Positions 25,566 through 34,554 of a stretch of DNA of 64,000 nucleotides are shown here, one piece after another. Numbering within the stretch: the first letter of the stretch is position 1; every line of letters starts with the position of its first letter. This DNA comes from Clostridium cadaveris (GTDB lineage Bacteria; Bacillota; Clostridia; Clostridiales; Clostridiaceae): contig NZ_CP076620.1 of assembly GCF_020911725.1 (NCBI RefSeq), positions 74,501 through 138,500 of the forward strand. Reading direction: 5' to 3'. A program made the translations under genes and the position numbers. The notes under the pieces are model-generated. The model saw nothing but the letters and a program-made list of their open reading frames with translations. It did not search any database and was not told the DNA's origin.

Positions 25566-26021
25566 TTGAATTATATGGAAGAGGCTTTAAAGGAAGCAAG
25601 GAAAGCAAAGGAAAAGGGGGAGGTACCGGTTGGTGCAGTAATTGTAAAGGATGGAGAGATAATTGCCAGAGCCCACAATTTAAAAGAAGAAAGGAAATCA
25701 GCTCTGTGTCATGCAGAGATTTTGGTTATTGAAGAAGCTACGAAGGTTATAGGTGATTGGAGATTAAATGGATGTATTATGTATGTGACCTTAGAACCAT
25801 GTCCTATGTGTGCAGGGGCGATACTCCAGTCAAGAATATCAGAAATAAATATAGGAACTTTTGATCCTACTGCAGGAGCCTGTGGATCAGTCATAAATGT
25901 GATAGAAAATCCTTATCTCAACTCATCTATAAAGGTAAATTGGATTTACAGCGATGAGTGTAGTGAGATTTTAACTGAATTTTTTAAAGCAAGAAGAGAA
26001 GAGAGCAGAAGAAAGCTGTAA
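25566..26021 (+). CDS. tadA: tRNA-specific adenosine deaminase
   Basis: This 151-aa enzyme converts adenosine-34 of tRNA-Arg(ACG) to inosine. The zinc deaminase motifs are HAE (H49-A-E51) and PCPMC (C79 and C82), with the TLEPCPMCAGAI segment typical of TadA. It starts at TTG, seven bases after GAGGT. The stop overlaps the ATG of a degenerate regulator fragment. In many clostridia a signal-recognition RNA or dnaX lies near tadA. Neither is evident here. Confidence 0.93.
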   Translation: MNYMEEALKEARKAKEKGEVPVGAVIVKDGEIIARAHNLKEERKSALCHAEILVIEEATKVIGDWRLNGCIMYVTLEPCPMCAGAILQSRISEINIGTFDPTAGACGSVINVIENPYLNSSIKVNWIYSDECSEILTEFFKARREESRRKL

Positions 26022-26125
26022 TGCGGCTTGAGGCTGGACAATATAATTCTTCCTTAAAACTTGTTATAGATATTTCGAGAGCTGTTCATGCACCTATAGA
26101 AGAAATATTTATATTTGATAGCTAA
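26021..26125 (+). pseudogene. C-terminal remnant of an XRE-family regulator
   Basis: A 34-codon frame overlapping the tadA stop encodes RLEAGQYNSSLKLVIDISRA followed by VHAPIEEIF. This is the second half of a small Cro/C1 helix-turn-helix protein; intact relatives read IERGQYNPSLKL...IEEIF. The recognition-helix half is missing and no ribosome binding site is seen, so it is a decayed fragment, not a working gene. Confidence 0.65.
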
Positions 26126-26203
26126 GGCGAATATATATTAGAAGTTCAATATTTGATATAATATTAAGTAAAATAAGGGATATAAATAAGGAGGAAAATT
26201 AAG

Positions 26204-26413
26204 GTGGAAAAACAGCAATATATTTGTCCAAAATGTGGATACGATCATTATGAACATGACCAATTTCAAGCTACAGGAGGTAATTTTGCAAAAATTTTTG
26301 ATGTGCAGAATAAAAAGTTTACAACTATCTCTTGTAAGCAATGTGGATATACCGAATTATACAAGGTTCAGGGATCTGATGGATGGGACATTCTTGATTT
26401 CCTTATGGGTTAA
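26204..26413 (+). CDS. Zinc-ribbon nucleic-acid-binding protein
   Basis: This 69-aa protein has two Cys pairs, CPKCGYD (residues about 8-14) and CKQCGYTELYK (about 44-54), forming a zinc ribbon. It matches the small COG3478-type family of predicted nucleic-acid-binding proteins. The start is GTG after AAGGAGG. It has no operon partner and ends in a strong terminator. The role is unknown. Confidence 0.75.
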   Translation: MEKQQYICPKCGYDHYEHDQFQATGGNFAKIFDVQNKKFTTISCKQCGYTELYKVQGSDGWDILDFLMG

Positions 26414-26431
26414 AAACATTAATATACAATG

Positions 26432-26466
26432 GAGCATAATTTTTTATTATGCTCTTATTTTTTTGT
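26432..26466 (+). terminator. Intrinsic terminator
   Basis: GAGCATAAT pairs with ATTATGCTC around five T residues, followed by TTATTTTTTT. Confidence 0.85.
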
Positions 26467-26539
26467 AATAATGTATGAAGAAATAGGGGATAGTAAATAA
26501 TAATCTAAATAGAACCATAAACTTAGAGGAGGTTTTATT

Positions 26540-27850
26540 ATGCAAATACAGTCAATATGGAGCAGCACTTCTGATATGCCATCATTTAAGAAATTAGAAT
26601 CAGATTTGAATACGGATGTACTCATAATCGGCGGAGGAATTGCAGGGATACTGTGTGCTTATTTTTTAAAAGAGTCAGGAATAGATTATGCTTTAGTAGA
26701 AGGAAAGACTATATGCAGTGGTATTACAAAGAATACTACCGCAAAGATAACATCCCAACATGGACTCATTTATGATAAACTCCTAAATGATATAGGTGTA
26801 GAGAAGGCAAAGATGTATCTAAAAGCAAATGAAACTGCTGTAAAAAAGTATATGGATCTATGTAGGAATATAGATTGTGATTTTGAAGAAAAGGATGCCT
26901 ATGTTTACTCATGTGATAATAAAGAAAAGATAGAAAAAGAAATTGATGCTTTAAATAAACTTGGATTTAATGCCGAGTTTAAGAATCAGATTCCACTACC
27001 GCTTGAAATTGAAGGAGCAATAAAGTTTAGTAATCAAGCACAGTTTAATCCTCTTAAATTTATTCAACATATTTCAAAGGGACTTAACATTTACGAAAAC
27101 ACATTTGTAAAAAATATAGAAGGAAATACTGCAATATATGATGGAGGAAAAATCACAGCAAAGAACATAATCGTCACTACTCATTTTCCATTCATAAATA
27201 TACATGGAAGTTACTTTTTAAAAATGTATCAACATCGTTCTTATGTAATTGCAATTGAAGGAGCTCCCGATATAGATGGCATGTATTTAGATGAAAATGA
27301 GAAAGGGTTATCTTTTAGAAATTATAAAAATTTACTTCTTATTGGAGGCGGTTCTCACAGAACGGGCACAGAAGGCGCTAACTGGAATGAGCTGCGTGAA
27401 TTTTCAAGACTAAATTATACTGATGCAAAAGAAATATATGCTTGGGCTACTCAAGACTGCATGACTCTCGATGGTATGCCATACATAGGGCAATACTCAG
27501 CAACGACACCTAATTTATATGCTGCTACAGGATTTAATAAATGGGGTATGACTTCAGCTATGGTATCAGCAATAATGTTAACGGATATGGTTAGAGGAAA
27601 GGCTAATGAATATGCGGAAATATTTTCTCCTAGCAGAAGTATATTGAAAGGTCAACTTTTAGTAAATGGTTTTGAAGCAACAATAAATCTTCTTAATTTT
27701 TCAGCTAAAAGGTGCCCACATTTAGGATGTGCTTTAAAATGGAATAATGCAGAACATACTTGGGATTGTCCATGTCATGGCTCAAGATTTACTGAAGAAG
27801 GCAAACTCATAGATAATCCAGCAACAGGGAATATTAATTTAGATAAGTAA
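26540..27850 (+). CDS. FAD-dependent oxidoreductase with C-terminal Rieske domain
   Basis: The 436-aa protein starts with a Rossmann FAD-binding motif (VLIIGGGIAGILCAYFL, about 28-44) of the D-amino-acid-oxidase (DAO) type. It ends with a Rieske [2Fe-2S] domain: CPHLGC and CPCHGSRF (about 393-414) supply the two Cys and two His ligands. Proteins with this fusion are known in Firmicutes (YhfW-like), but their substrate is unsettled. Being first in a row of redox genes, it probably serves electron transfer or stress defence. It starts at ATG after AGAGGAGG. Confidence 0.88.
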   Translation: MQIQSIWSSTSDMPSFKKLESDLNTDVLIIGGGIAGILCAYFLKESGIDYALVEGKTICSGITKNTTAKITSQHGLIYDKLLNDIGVEKAKMYLKANETAVKKYMDLCRNIDCDFEEKDAYVYSCDNKEKIEKEIDALNKLGFNAEFKNQIPLPLEIEGAIKFSNQAQFNPLKFIQHISKGLNIYENTFVKNIEGNTAIYDGGKITAKNIIVTTHFPFINIHGSYFLKMYQHRSYVIAIEGAPDIDGMYLDENEKGLSFRNYKNLLLIGGGSHRTGTEGANWNELREFSRLNYTDAKEIYAWATQDCMTLDGMPYIGQYSATTPNLYAATGFNKWGMTSAMVSAIMLTDMVRGKANEYAEIFSPSRSILKGQLLVNGFEATINLLNFSAKRCPHLGCALKWNNAEHTWDCPCHGSRFTEEGKLIDNPATGNINLDK

Positions 27851-27880
27851 TTTTAATATATTGTTATACGGAGGGATATC

Positions 27881-28099
27881 ATGGATAGAAATACTAACAA
27901 TGATGTAAAAATAACTACTTATGACAAACTTTTAAGAGCATGGCAAAATTCAATGGAGTTAGCTAGAGACTTTGAAGTTCATTCAAAGGAAGTAAAAGAT
28001 AATAAAAATGTAAAAGAAGCTTTTGCTAAATTTGCAGAAGATGAGTGTCTTCATGCAGCAAGATTTAGAGAATTATTATTAGAATATCAAAATAAATAA
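27881..28099 (+). CDS. Mini ferritin-like / rubrerythrin-like protein, 72 aa
   Basis: The 72-aa product has two helices with an ExxH-type iron-ligand pattern (FAEDECLHAARFRELL) as in the second half of a rubrerythrin four-helix bundle. A single chain is too short for a complete di-iron site, so it would have to dimerise or has lost function. It starts 30 bp after the Rieske oxidoreductase with GGAGGG, so it is co-transcribed. It lies before the hydrogenase-rubrerythrin gene, which supports a shared oxidative-stress role. Confidence 0.65.
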   Translation: MDRNTNNDVKITTYDKLLRAWQNSMELARDFEVHSKEVKDNKNVKEAFAKFAEDECLHAARFRELLLEYQNK

Positions 28100-28104
28100 A
28101 TTAG

Positions 28105-28142
28105 AAAATAGAGCTTTAGCAAAATCTAAGGCTCTATTTTGA
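28105..28142 (+). terminator. Intrinsic terminator
   Basis: AAAATAGAGC pairs with GCTCTATTTT around 16 bases. It ends the oxidoreductase operon. Confidence 0.75.
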
Positions 28143-28182
28143 TGATTAGTAATAAAAAGAATTAAAGGATAATTAATATTAC

Positions 28183-28210
28183 TTGACAATTCGAATGGAA
28201 AAGATATAAT
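28183..28210 (+). promoter_or_regulatory. Strong promoter of the hydrogenase fusion gene
   Basis: Consensus TTGACA (28183-28188) and TATAAT (28205-28210) are separated by 16 bases. The spacer begins with the palindrome ATTCGAAT, a possible operator. About 90 nt of leader precede the start codon. Confidence 0.8.
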
Positions 28211-28305
28211 TATTTTAGGAATATTTAACTATGGTAAAATTTATATATTTTTTATCGTGAGTAGCGGAATTTTTTTGTAAAATAATTTTTAATGTGGAGG
28301 ATTAC

Positions 28306-30363
28306 ATGAGCAAACATCTATCAAAAGACATTAGAGTTCCAATAGAATTGGACAACCCTTCGATTCAAAGATTTGAGGAGAAGTGTATAAAATGTGGTAT
28401 GTGCAAAAATATATGTACAGAGTATATAGGGGTACATGATAGTTATTCTTTAGAAGATACAAATGATAAAGCTATATGTATAAATTGTGGCCAATGTGCC
28501 AACGTATGTCCTGTGGCAAGCATAACGGAAAAATACGAGTATCATGATGTAGAAAAAGCTATAATGGATAAAGATAAAATTGTAATTTTCAATACCTCGC
28601 CTTCTGTTAGAGTAGCATTAGGAGAAGAGTTTGGACTTGAAGATGGAAGTTTTGTTCAAGGAAAGATGGTTTCCATGCTTAGAAAGCTTGGAGGAAACTA
28701 TGTACTAGATACAAACTTTGCAGCTGATCTTACAATTGTAGAGGAAGCTAGCGAGTTAATTGAACGTATAACAAAAGGAGATAAACCTTTGCCTCAGTTT
28801 ACAAGTTGCTGTCCATCTTGGGTTAAATATGCAGAGACTTATTATCCAGACATAATTCCAAATATATCAACGGCAAAGAGCCCTATAGGAATGCAAGGAC
28901 CTACTGTAAAAACTTATTTTGCAACGAAAATGGGAATAGATCCAAGAAAAATTGTGAATGTAGCTGTGACTCCATGTACTGCAAAGAAATTTGAAATACG
29001 TAGAAATGAAATGAATGCTGCAGGAAAATATCTAAATATAGAAGATATGAGAGATATGGATCATGTTATAACTACAAGAGAACTAGCGTTATGGGCTAAG
29101 GAAAAAAATATAGACTTTTCATCATTAGAAGATTCAAATTATGATAAACTTATGGGAGAGGCATCTGGTGCAGGAGTTATATTTGGTAATACAGGTGGTG
29201 TAATGGAAGCTGCATTAAGAACTGCTTATGAGTTTATAACAAAAGAAAAAGCTCCAGCAGATTTCTATAGATTAGAAGCTATAAGAGGCCTTGATGGAAT
29301 TAAGGAAGCAACTCTTAATATAGGGGATACAGAGATTAATATAGCGGTAGTTTATGGAACAAATAATGCATCAAAAATGATAGGTCACATAAAAGACTCT
29401 AGTAAGCAGTATCATTTTATAGAAGTAATGACATGTCCAGGAGGATGCATTGGTGGAGGTGGACAACCTAAGGGTGCTCAATTTAAAGGTGATGAGCTTC
29501 GTGCAAAACGCATAGAAGGATTATACAAGCGTGATAGTGAAATGGAACTACGATCAAGTCATGAAAATGAAGAAATTAAGGCTTTATACAAGGAATTCTA
29601 CTGTGAGCCATTAAGTGAACTTGCAGAGAAAATATTACATACAAGCTACTTGGATAGAAGTAGTGATTTAGGAGGGAAAAATATGAGTACAACAACTGTA
29701 AAATATCGCTGCAAAATATGTGGATATATTCATGAAGGAGAGCTTCCAGAAGATTTTATATGTCCAATATGTAAACAACCTGCTTCTGCTTTTGAAAAGA
29801 TTGAAGAAAAAGTAGAAAACGCAGAGAAAAAAGGAATCAAAGGAACTAAATCTGAAAAGAACTTAATGGAAGCTTTTGCTGGGGAGTCTCAAGCAAGAAA
29901 TAAGTATACTTACTTTGCTTCTGTTGCAAAGAAAGAAGGGTATGAGCAATTAGCAGAAATATTCCTTAAGACAGCAGAGAATGAAAAGGAACATGCCAAG
30001 TTATGGTTTAAGGCTCTTGGAGAATTAGGAAATACAGCTGAAAATCTTTTACATGCTGCTGAAGGCGAAAATTATGAGTGGACTGATATGTATGATCGTT
30101 TTGCAAAGGATGCTGATGAAGAAGGCTTCTCAGAACTTGCAGCACAATTTCGTGCAGTAGCAAAAATAGAAAAGTCTCATGAAGAAAGATATCGTGCATT
30201 ACTTAATAATGTAGAGATGCAAAAAGTATTTGAAAAGTCAGAAGAGACTATGTGGGAGTGCCGTAATTGCGGACATTTAGTAATGGGTAAAAAAGCACCA
30301 GAAGTATGTCCAGTATGTTTTCATCCTCAAAGTTTTTTTGAAGTAAGAAAAGAAAATTATTAA
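28306..30363 (+). CDS. [FeFe] hydrogenase fused to rubredoxin-rubrerythrin-rubredoxin
   Basis: This 685-aa protein joins four units. Residues 27-68 bind two [4Fe-4S] clusters ([11 protein letters not shown] and [11 protein letters not shown]). An H-cluster domain follows with L1 TSCCPSW, L2 TPCTAKKFE (Thr where Met is usual) and L3 [16 protein letters not shown]. After residue 460 come rubredoxin ([10 protein letters not shown]...CPICK), a rubrerythrin di-iron domain (ENEKEHA, EKSHEER) and a second rubredoxin (CRNCG...CPVC). The likely reaction is H2-driven reduction of peroxide, with electrons passing within one chain. ATG 28306 is chosen because GGAGG overlaps the upstream GTG. An internal AGGAGGG precedes Met460. 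Confidence 0.92.
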   Translation: MSKHLSKDIRVPIELDNPSIQRFEEKCIKCGMCKNICTEYIGVHDSYSLEDTNDKAICINCGQCANVCPVASITEKYEYHDVEKAIMDKDKIVIFNTSPSVRVALGEEFGLEDGSFVQGKMVSMLRKLGGNYVLDTNFAADLTIVEEASELIERITKGDKPLPQFTSCCPSWVKYAETYYPDIIPNISTAKSPIGMQGPTVKTYFATKMGIDPRKIVNVAVTPCTAKKFEIRRNEMNAAGKYLNIEDMRDMDHVITTRELALWAKEKNIDFSSLEDSNYDKLMGEASGAGVIFGNTGGVMEAALRTAYEFITKEKAPADFYRLEAIRGLDGIKEATLNIGDTEINIAVVYGTNNASKMIGHIKDSSKQYHFIEVMTCPGGCIGGGGQPKGAQFKGDELRAKRIEGLYKRDSEMELRSSHENEEIKALYKEFYCEPLSELAEKILHTSYLDRSSDLGGKNMSTTTVKYRCKICGYIHEGELPEDFICPICKQPASAFEKIEEKVENAEKKGIKGTKSEKNLMEAFAGESQARNKYTYFASVAKKEGYEQLAEIFLKTAENEKEHAKLWFKALGELGNTAENLLHAAEGENYEWTDMYDRFAKDADEEGFSELAAQFRAVAKIEKSHEERYRALLNNVEMQKVFEKSEETMWECRNCGHLVMGKKAPEVCPVCFHPQSFFEVRKENY
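29670..29685 (+). promoter_or_regulatory. Internal ribosome binding site and in-frame start at the fusion joint
   Basis: AGGAGGG (29670-29676) followed six bases later by ATG (29683) lies in frame exactly before the rubredoxin-rubrerythrin part. It could produce a separate 226-aa rubrerythrin from the same message, or be a relic of two once-separate genes. Confidence 0.65.
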
Positions 30364-30366
30364 TAT

Positions 30367-30405
30367 AAAAGAATCGTCTATTATTTCGAATAGACGATTC
30401 TTTTT
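30367..30405. terminator. Bidirectional terminator
   Basis: AAAAGAATCGTCTATT pairs perfectly with AATAGACGATTCTTTT around seven bases. It overlaps the last codons of the convergent Hpt gene. Confidence 0.88.
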
Positions 30406-30734
30406 AATATATCACGTGAATCAATAAGAAGATCATATTTATTAGATAGACCTTGGGATTCTCCACGTCTAAGAGGCTCTAATATTTCTATAACTATTTT
30501 AAGCATAGGAGTTATCTCTAAATTTGATATGACTCCCTTAAGAGTGTGAGAGCAGTCAAAAGCTAGTGAGATATCATTGTTTCTTATAGATTCACCAAGT
30601 TTTTTAAATGTTTCATCATCTATAAGCATTTTCAAACATTCTAAATAAAGAGTTTCATCATTTAAAAATCTATTTAAGGCGGTTTCTACGTCACAGCCCC
30701 AATTTAAAAGATTATATTTAATAGTATTTGTCAT
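30381..30734 (-). CDS. Hpt (histidine phosphotransfer) protein
   Basis: The 117-aa all-helical protein carries the Hpt motif with the phospho-accepting histidine in FDCSHTLKGVISNL (about residue 63). It should relay phosphate between response-regulator domains in a multistep phosphorelay. It is the last gene of a minus-strand operon containing a hybrid kinase without its own Hpt domain. It is therefore the natural partner connecting that kinase to the REC-GGDEF and REC-EAL proteins encoded upstream. It has no membrane segment. Confidence 0.88.
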   Translation of the reverse strand: MTNTIKYNLLNWGCDVETALNRFLNDETLYLECLKMLIDDETFKKLGESIRNNDISLAFDCSHTLKGVISNLEITPMLKIVIEILEPLRRGESQGLSNKYDLLIDSRDILKRIVYSK

Positions 30735-30775
30735 AATAATAAATCCTTTCGTGTTAAACTATATAGAACATCATT

Positions 30776-33238
30776 TTAGACTATAAGAATATTTAGAGTA
30801 TGAAATAATATATCTGATTCTATGGGTTTTGTTAAATGAGCATTCATTCCTGCACATTTTGCATTATCTATATCATCATTAAAATCGTTTGCTGTCATTG
30901 CTATTATAGGTATATTTTTTGCATATTCATTGCCCATTCCTCTAATAATCTTAGTAGACTGAAATCCATCCATTATAGGCATGCGTATATCCATTAAAAT
31001 GGCATCAAAATAGTTATCACCCTTGGATGTAAAAATTTCTGTAGCGCTTAATCCATCAGTTGCCACCTCTATAATCATATTCCTACTTTCTAAAATTTTC
31101 TTAGCTATTTCTATGTTTAGCGGATGGTCCTCAACTAGCAATATTTTTTTGCCTTGAAATTTAAATTCTAGGCCATTCTTTAGCAAATTATAAGATGTAT
31201 AATTTTTAGGGGAATTACCAATATTATAAATTGATTCTAATGAGGGTTTCATATTTATTTCAACAATAAATTCAGTTCCATGACCTTTTATAGAATTTAC
31301 ATTTATTTTACCTTCCATTAGATTAATTAATTTTTTACATATAGCAAGACCTAAACCAGTGCCCTCATATTTAGAGGTGAAGGCATTATTTTCTTGAGAA
31401 AAGGGTTCAAATAAATAAGGAATAAACTCTTTACTTATACCTATTCCATTATCCTTTACTACAAAAACAAAAGTTATCTTATCTTGAGAGATATGTTTTA
31501 TTGATATATTAAAATTAACCTCTCCTCCTTCAGGAGTGAATTTTATTGCATTTGATATTAGGTTTATAAAAATTTGTTTAAGTTTTATCTCATCACCTAT
31601 ATAATAACGGTTGCCTAAGTAAGGGAATGTAGAGCTATATTTAATTCCATTTTCTTTAGCTTGAGCGTCGCAAATTATATTAATATCATGTATAAATTTA
31701 GGCAAATCAATGACTTGACGACTTAAAATTGTTTTTCCGCTTTCAATTTTTCTCATATCGAGAATGTCATTAATTAAGTCTAATAGAAAATTTGCTGAAA
31801 TTTTTAACTTAGATAATAGATCTAATACTTCAGTAGGATTGTCTATAGATTGAATAGCTAAGTTAGAAAGACCTATTATAGCGTTCATAGGGGTTCGCAT
31901 TTCATGACTCATGCGTGATAAAAACTCACTCTTTGCTAAGCTTGCTTGATTAGCTGAGCGTAGTGCACTTTTTAAGATTTCATTTTGATTTTTTTCCTTT
32001 TGTATAATGTCCGTAATATCCGTACGAGTTAAAAGTACAACCTTTCTTTTTTTATTTATATAAGAACAACGAATTTTTTTTTGTTTAATACTTCCATTTG
32101 ATTCTTTCATAGAAAAGTAAACAATGTATGTATCAGATACTTCTAAATTTTTAAATATGTTATCTAACTTAAGATTAGAGATAGTTTCTTCTTTTTCTCC
32201 ATTAATACAAAATGTATTTATGAAGGATTCCATATCTTTTTCATAAGTGTTACAAGTTTTTGATGGCATTGATGACCCATTGCTGTTAGGAAATAGGAGA
32301 TAGCTATCATTATTACCATTTAGACACATTAAAAAATCATAGTCTAAAGATACTACATTTTGAACGACCTGCTTTAATATTTTTTCTTCATTTATGTTGT
32401 ATGTGTAAAAGAAACATATTATATCAGCAGTTACAGGATTTTTCAAAAGCTTTGCTGTAGTTGAAACCCACAAATGCTTGTTATGGCTGAATATTCTTTT
32501 ATATTCAAAAAATATAGTTTTTTCATCTAAGTCATAACACTTAACTAGATTTTCTATATTAAATAAATTAAGAAATTCGGATCTATGTTCTTTATCAGGA
32601 ATGCTAAATGCAATATGTTTTAAGCTTTCGGTAAATGTACAATTCGTATAATTACATTGAGCTTCAGAATTTTGTATACAAAATTCTTCAATATCATTTT
32701 TAGATAAATTAGCCATGACGGATACAATTAAGTTTGGTGATTTAAGTGCCTGTCTATAAGTAATTTCTTTATTATAACAGGACTCTAGGTACTTCATATA
32801 TGTTACGTCTATAGCATAGCCCATATCTTTTATAGTATGAGAATCATCATAAAACTCTTTTTTATGAATAGTTATATCTATCAAAAAACTTAGGAAAATA
32901 ATATCACCATTTTCCTCAATAATTTTGCTTTTTTCAAGAACCCATATATAGCTTTTATCTTTTTTCTGTATTTGATATGATATAGAAAATTCATCATTCA
33001 ATTTGAAATGGGATTGGGTCATTTTGAGCCATGAAATTAAAGTATCTTGATGTATATAAGATAAAGCACAGCAATTATTAGATTCCTTGAATTCCTTCTC
33101 TGTTTTATATCCTAGAAGTTTAACTAAGTCATTATTTGCAAATAAAATTTTGTATTCTGGGGCTGCAGATAAGGCTATCATACAGCCTGGAAAAGGCATA
33201 CTCAAGTATTTTTCTTTAAGAAAATTTGAACAATTCAT
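30776..33238 (-). CDS. Hybrid sensor histidine kinase (PAS-HisKA-HATPase-REC)
   Basis: This 820-aa soluble kinase begins with a PAS domain (about 15-120). A long variable sensor region follows, then HisKA with the phospho-accepting His in MSHEMRTPMNAIIG (about 445), an ATPase domain (NAIKFTPEGG, DNGIGI, GTGLGLAICK) and a C-terminal receiver with Asp in ILMDIRMPIMDG (about 745). No membrane helices are seen, so it senses an internal signal. It has no Hpt domain. The Hpt protein gene 42 bp downstream supplies it. Targets are probably the cyclic-di-GMP enzymes upstream in the operon. Confidence 0.9.
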   Translation of the reverse strand: MNCSNFLKEKYLSMPFPGCMIALSAAPEYKILFANNDLVKLLGYKTEKEFKESNNCCALSYIHQDTLISWLKMTQSHFKLNDEFSISYQIQKKDKSYIWVLEKSKIIEENGDIIFLSFLIDITIHKKEFYDDSHTIKDMGYAIDVTYMKYLESCYNKEITYRQALKSPNLIVSVMANLSKNDIEEFCIQNSEAQCNYTNCTFTESLKHIAFSIPDKEHRSEFLNLFNIENLVKCYDLDEKTIFFEYKRIFSHNKHLWVSTTAKLLKNPVTADIICFFYTYNINEEKILKQVVQNVVSLDYDFLMCLNGNNDSYLLFPNSNGSSMPSKTCNTYEKDMESFINTFCINGEKEETISNLKLDNIFKNLEVSDTYIVYFSMKESNGSIKQKKIRCSYINKKRKVVLLTRTDITDIIQKEKNQNEILKSALRSANQASLAKSEFLSRMSHEMRTPMNAIIGLSNLAIQSIDNPTEVLDLLSKLKISANFLLDLINDILDMRKIESGKTILSRQVIDLPKFIHDINIICDAQAKENGIKYSSTFPYLGNRYYIGDEIKLKQIFINLISNAIKFTPEGGEVNFNISIKHISQDKITFVFVVKDNGIGISKEFIPYLFEPFSQENNAFTSKYEGTGLGLAICKKLINLMEGKINVNSIKGHGTEFIVEINMKPSLESIYNIGNSPKNYTSYNLLKNGLEFKFQGKKILLVEDHPLNIEIAKKILESRNMIIEVATDGLSATEIFTSKGDNYFDAILMDIRMPIMDGFQSTKIIRGMGNEYAKNIPIIAMTANDFNDDIDNAKCAGMNAHLTKPIESDILFHTLNILIV

Positions 33239-33282
33239 GGTAGTATTCCTTTCATCTAGTAAGAATTAGATTCAGATTTATA

Positions 33283-34554
33283 TTAATTAAAAGATTTAAT
33301 AAGATCCTTTTTATCATCTTCGCTAGAAATCACAGTAACAATCCCCATGCGTGCAACTCTTCCATTCCAATCTATGAGTTTTCCTTTGTATAGAAGAATC
33401 TCACCTGTTCTGCAACTTTTATAGATATTTGTATACAAGTCGTTACCCTTAAGAGGTTGTTCACTACAAAATGTAAAAGCATTAGGGTGTAATCCTAAAA
33501 GGTAACATAAACATTTTGGGGAATCTGGAGGTGCCGAATTTAGAAGTTTTAAGCTTTTAAGGTTTAAGTAGTAAACTTCATGAGTTTCCGCATCACATAT
33601 GTATATATAAGAATCTTGTTCGTCTAGAATCCACTCTTTATTCATCCAAGAATTTCTTTTTTCTAATTTATGAGACAAACCGTAAAAAGAATATTGATGC
33701 TTTCCCTTCTGCTTTGCTTTATATAATGCCTCATCAGCACAAAAATATAAATCTCTAATACTTTTTCCGTCCTTTGGAGCAATTGAAATACCAATGGAAC
33801 ATGTAGGAGAAGGTGCATTTGGAATAACCTCTAGTGATGAAAGTTTTCTTAATATATCATAAGCTATTTTTTCTACATATTCTATATTAGGTATATCTTT
33901 TAATAAAACCATAAACTCATCGCCACCCATACGGCAGAGTACAGAAGTATCATTAGTAGAGTTGGATAATATTTGTGAAAATTTTTTAAGTACTGAATCT
34001 CCATATACATGTCCAAAAGTATCATTTAGTTGTTTAAAATTATCTATATCAATCATGAATAGAGCTGCATTTTTTTCTTTTACATCTTTATTTTTAAAAT
34101 AGTCTTCTACATATTTTTCAAAAGATGTTCGGTTAAGTAAAGTTGTAAGAGGATCAGTTTGTGCTGCTAATAGAGCTTTTTGAAGTAATAAAGTATTATC
34201 TAGACGTTTTCTTATTACATCGTGCTTAAATGGTTTTTTTATAAGGTCATTTACTCCGCAGTCTAAAGCTTTAGAAATAGAATGTTCATCATCATCCGAT
34301 ATAGTTGCAATAACTGGAACAGTTGAAAATTTAGGAATAGAGCGAAGTTTGTGTATGAATTTATTTCCATCTATGATTAGCATGTTTACATCTAAAAAAA
34401 TAGCTGAAATTTCTTCTTTTGAATTTTTTAGATTATTTAAAGCTATTTTAGCGTCTTCTAATTCCATAACTATATAATCATTTAAAGCTTCCTTTAATAT
34501 TTTTCTATTTAACTTATTATTATCAACAATTAAAATTTTTTGTAAAGTAATCAT
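33283..34554 (-). CDS. Response regulator with GGDEF diguanylate cyclase domain
   Basis: The 423-aa protein has an N-terminal receiver domain (about 4-125; LIVDNN, phospho-Asp in IFLDVNMLIIDG). A GGDEF domain (about 140-300) follows with an intact active site, CRMGGDEFMVLL, predicted to make cyclic-di-GMP. The last 110 residues (YIYICDAETHEVYYLN...) look like a small PAS-type domain whose ligand is unknown. Its start overlaps the end of the upstream EAL gene by 32 bases, showing translational coupling. Phosphorylation by the adjacent kinase/Hpt pair should control activity. Confidence 0.9.
   Translation of the reverse strand: MITLQKILIVDNNKLNRKILKEALNDYIVMELEDAKIALNNLKNSKEEISAIFLDVNMLIIDGNKFIHKLRSIPKFSTVPVIATISDDDEHSISKALDCGVNDLIKKPFKHDVIRKRLDNTLLLQKALLAAQTDPLTTLLNRTSFEKYVEDYFKNKDVKEKNAALFMIDIDNFKQLNDTFGHVYGDSVLKKFSQILSNSTNDTSVLCRMGGDEFMVLLKDIPNIEYVEKIAYDILRKLSSLEVIPNAPSPTCSIGISIAPKDGKSIRDLYFCADEALYKAKQKGKHQYSFYGLSHKLEKRNSWMNKEWILDEQDSYIYICDAETHEVYYLNLKSLKLLNSAPPDSPKCLCYLLGLHPNAFTFCSEQPLKGNDLYTNIYKSCRTGEILLYKGKLIDWNGRVARMGIVTVISSEDDKKDLIKSFN

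Noticed and set aside
26022-26203. Signal-recognition-particle RNA after tadA
   Set aside because: No long pairing or conserved GGAA/GCAGCA elements found. The stretch encodes an XRE remnant instead.
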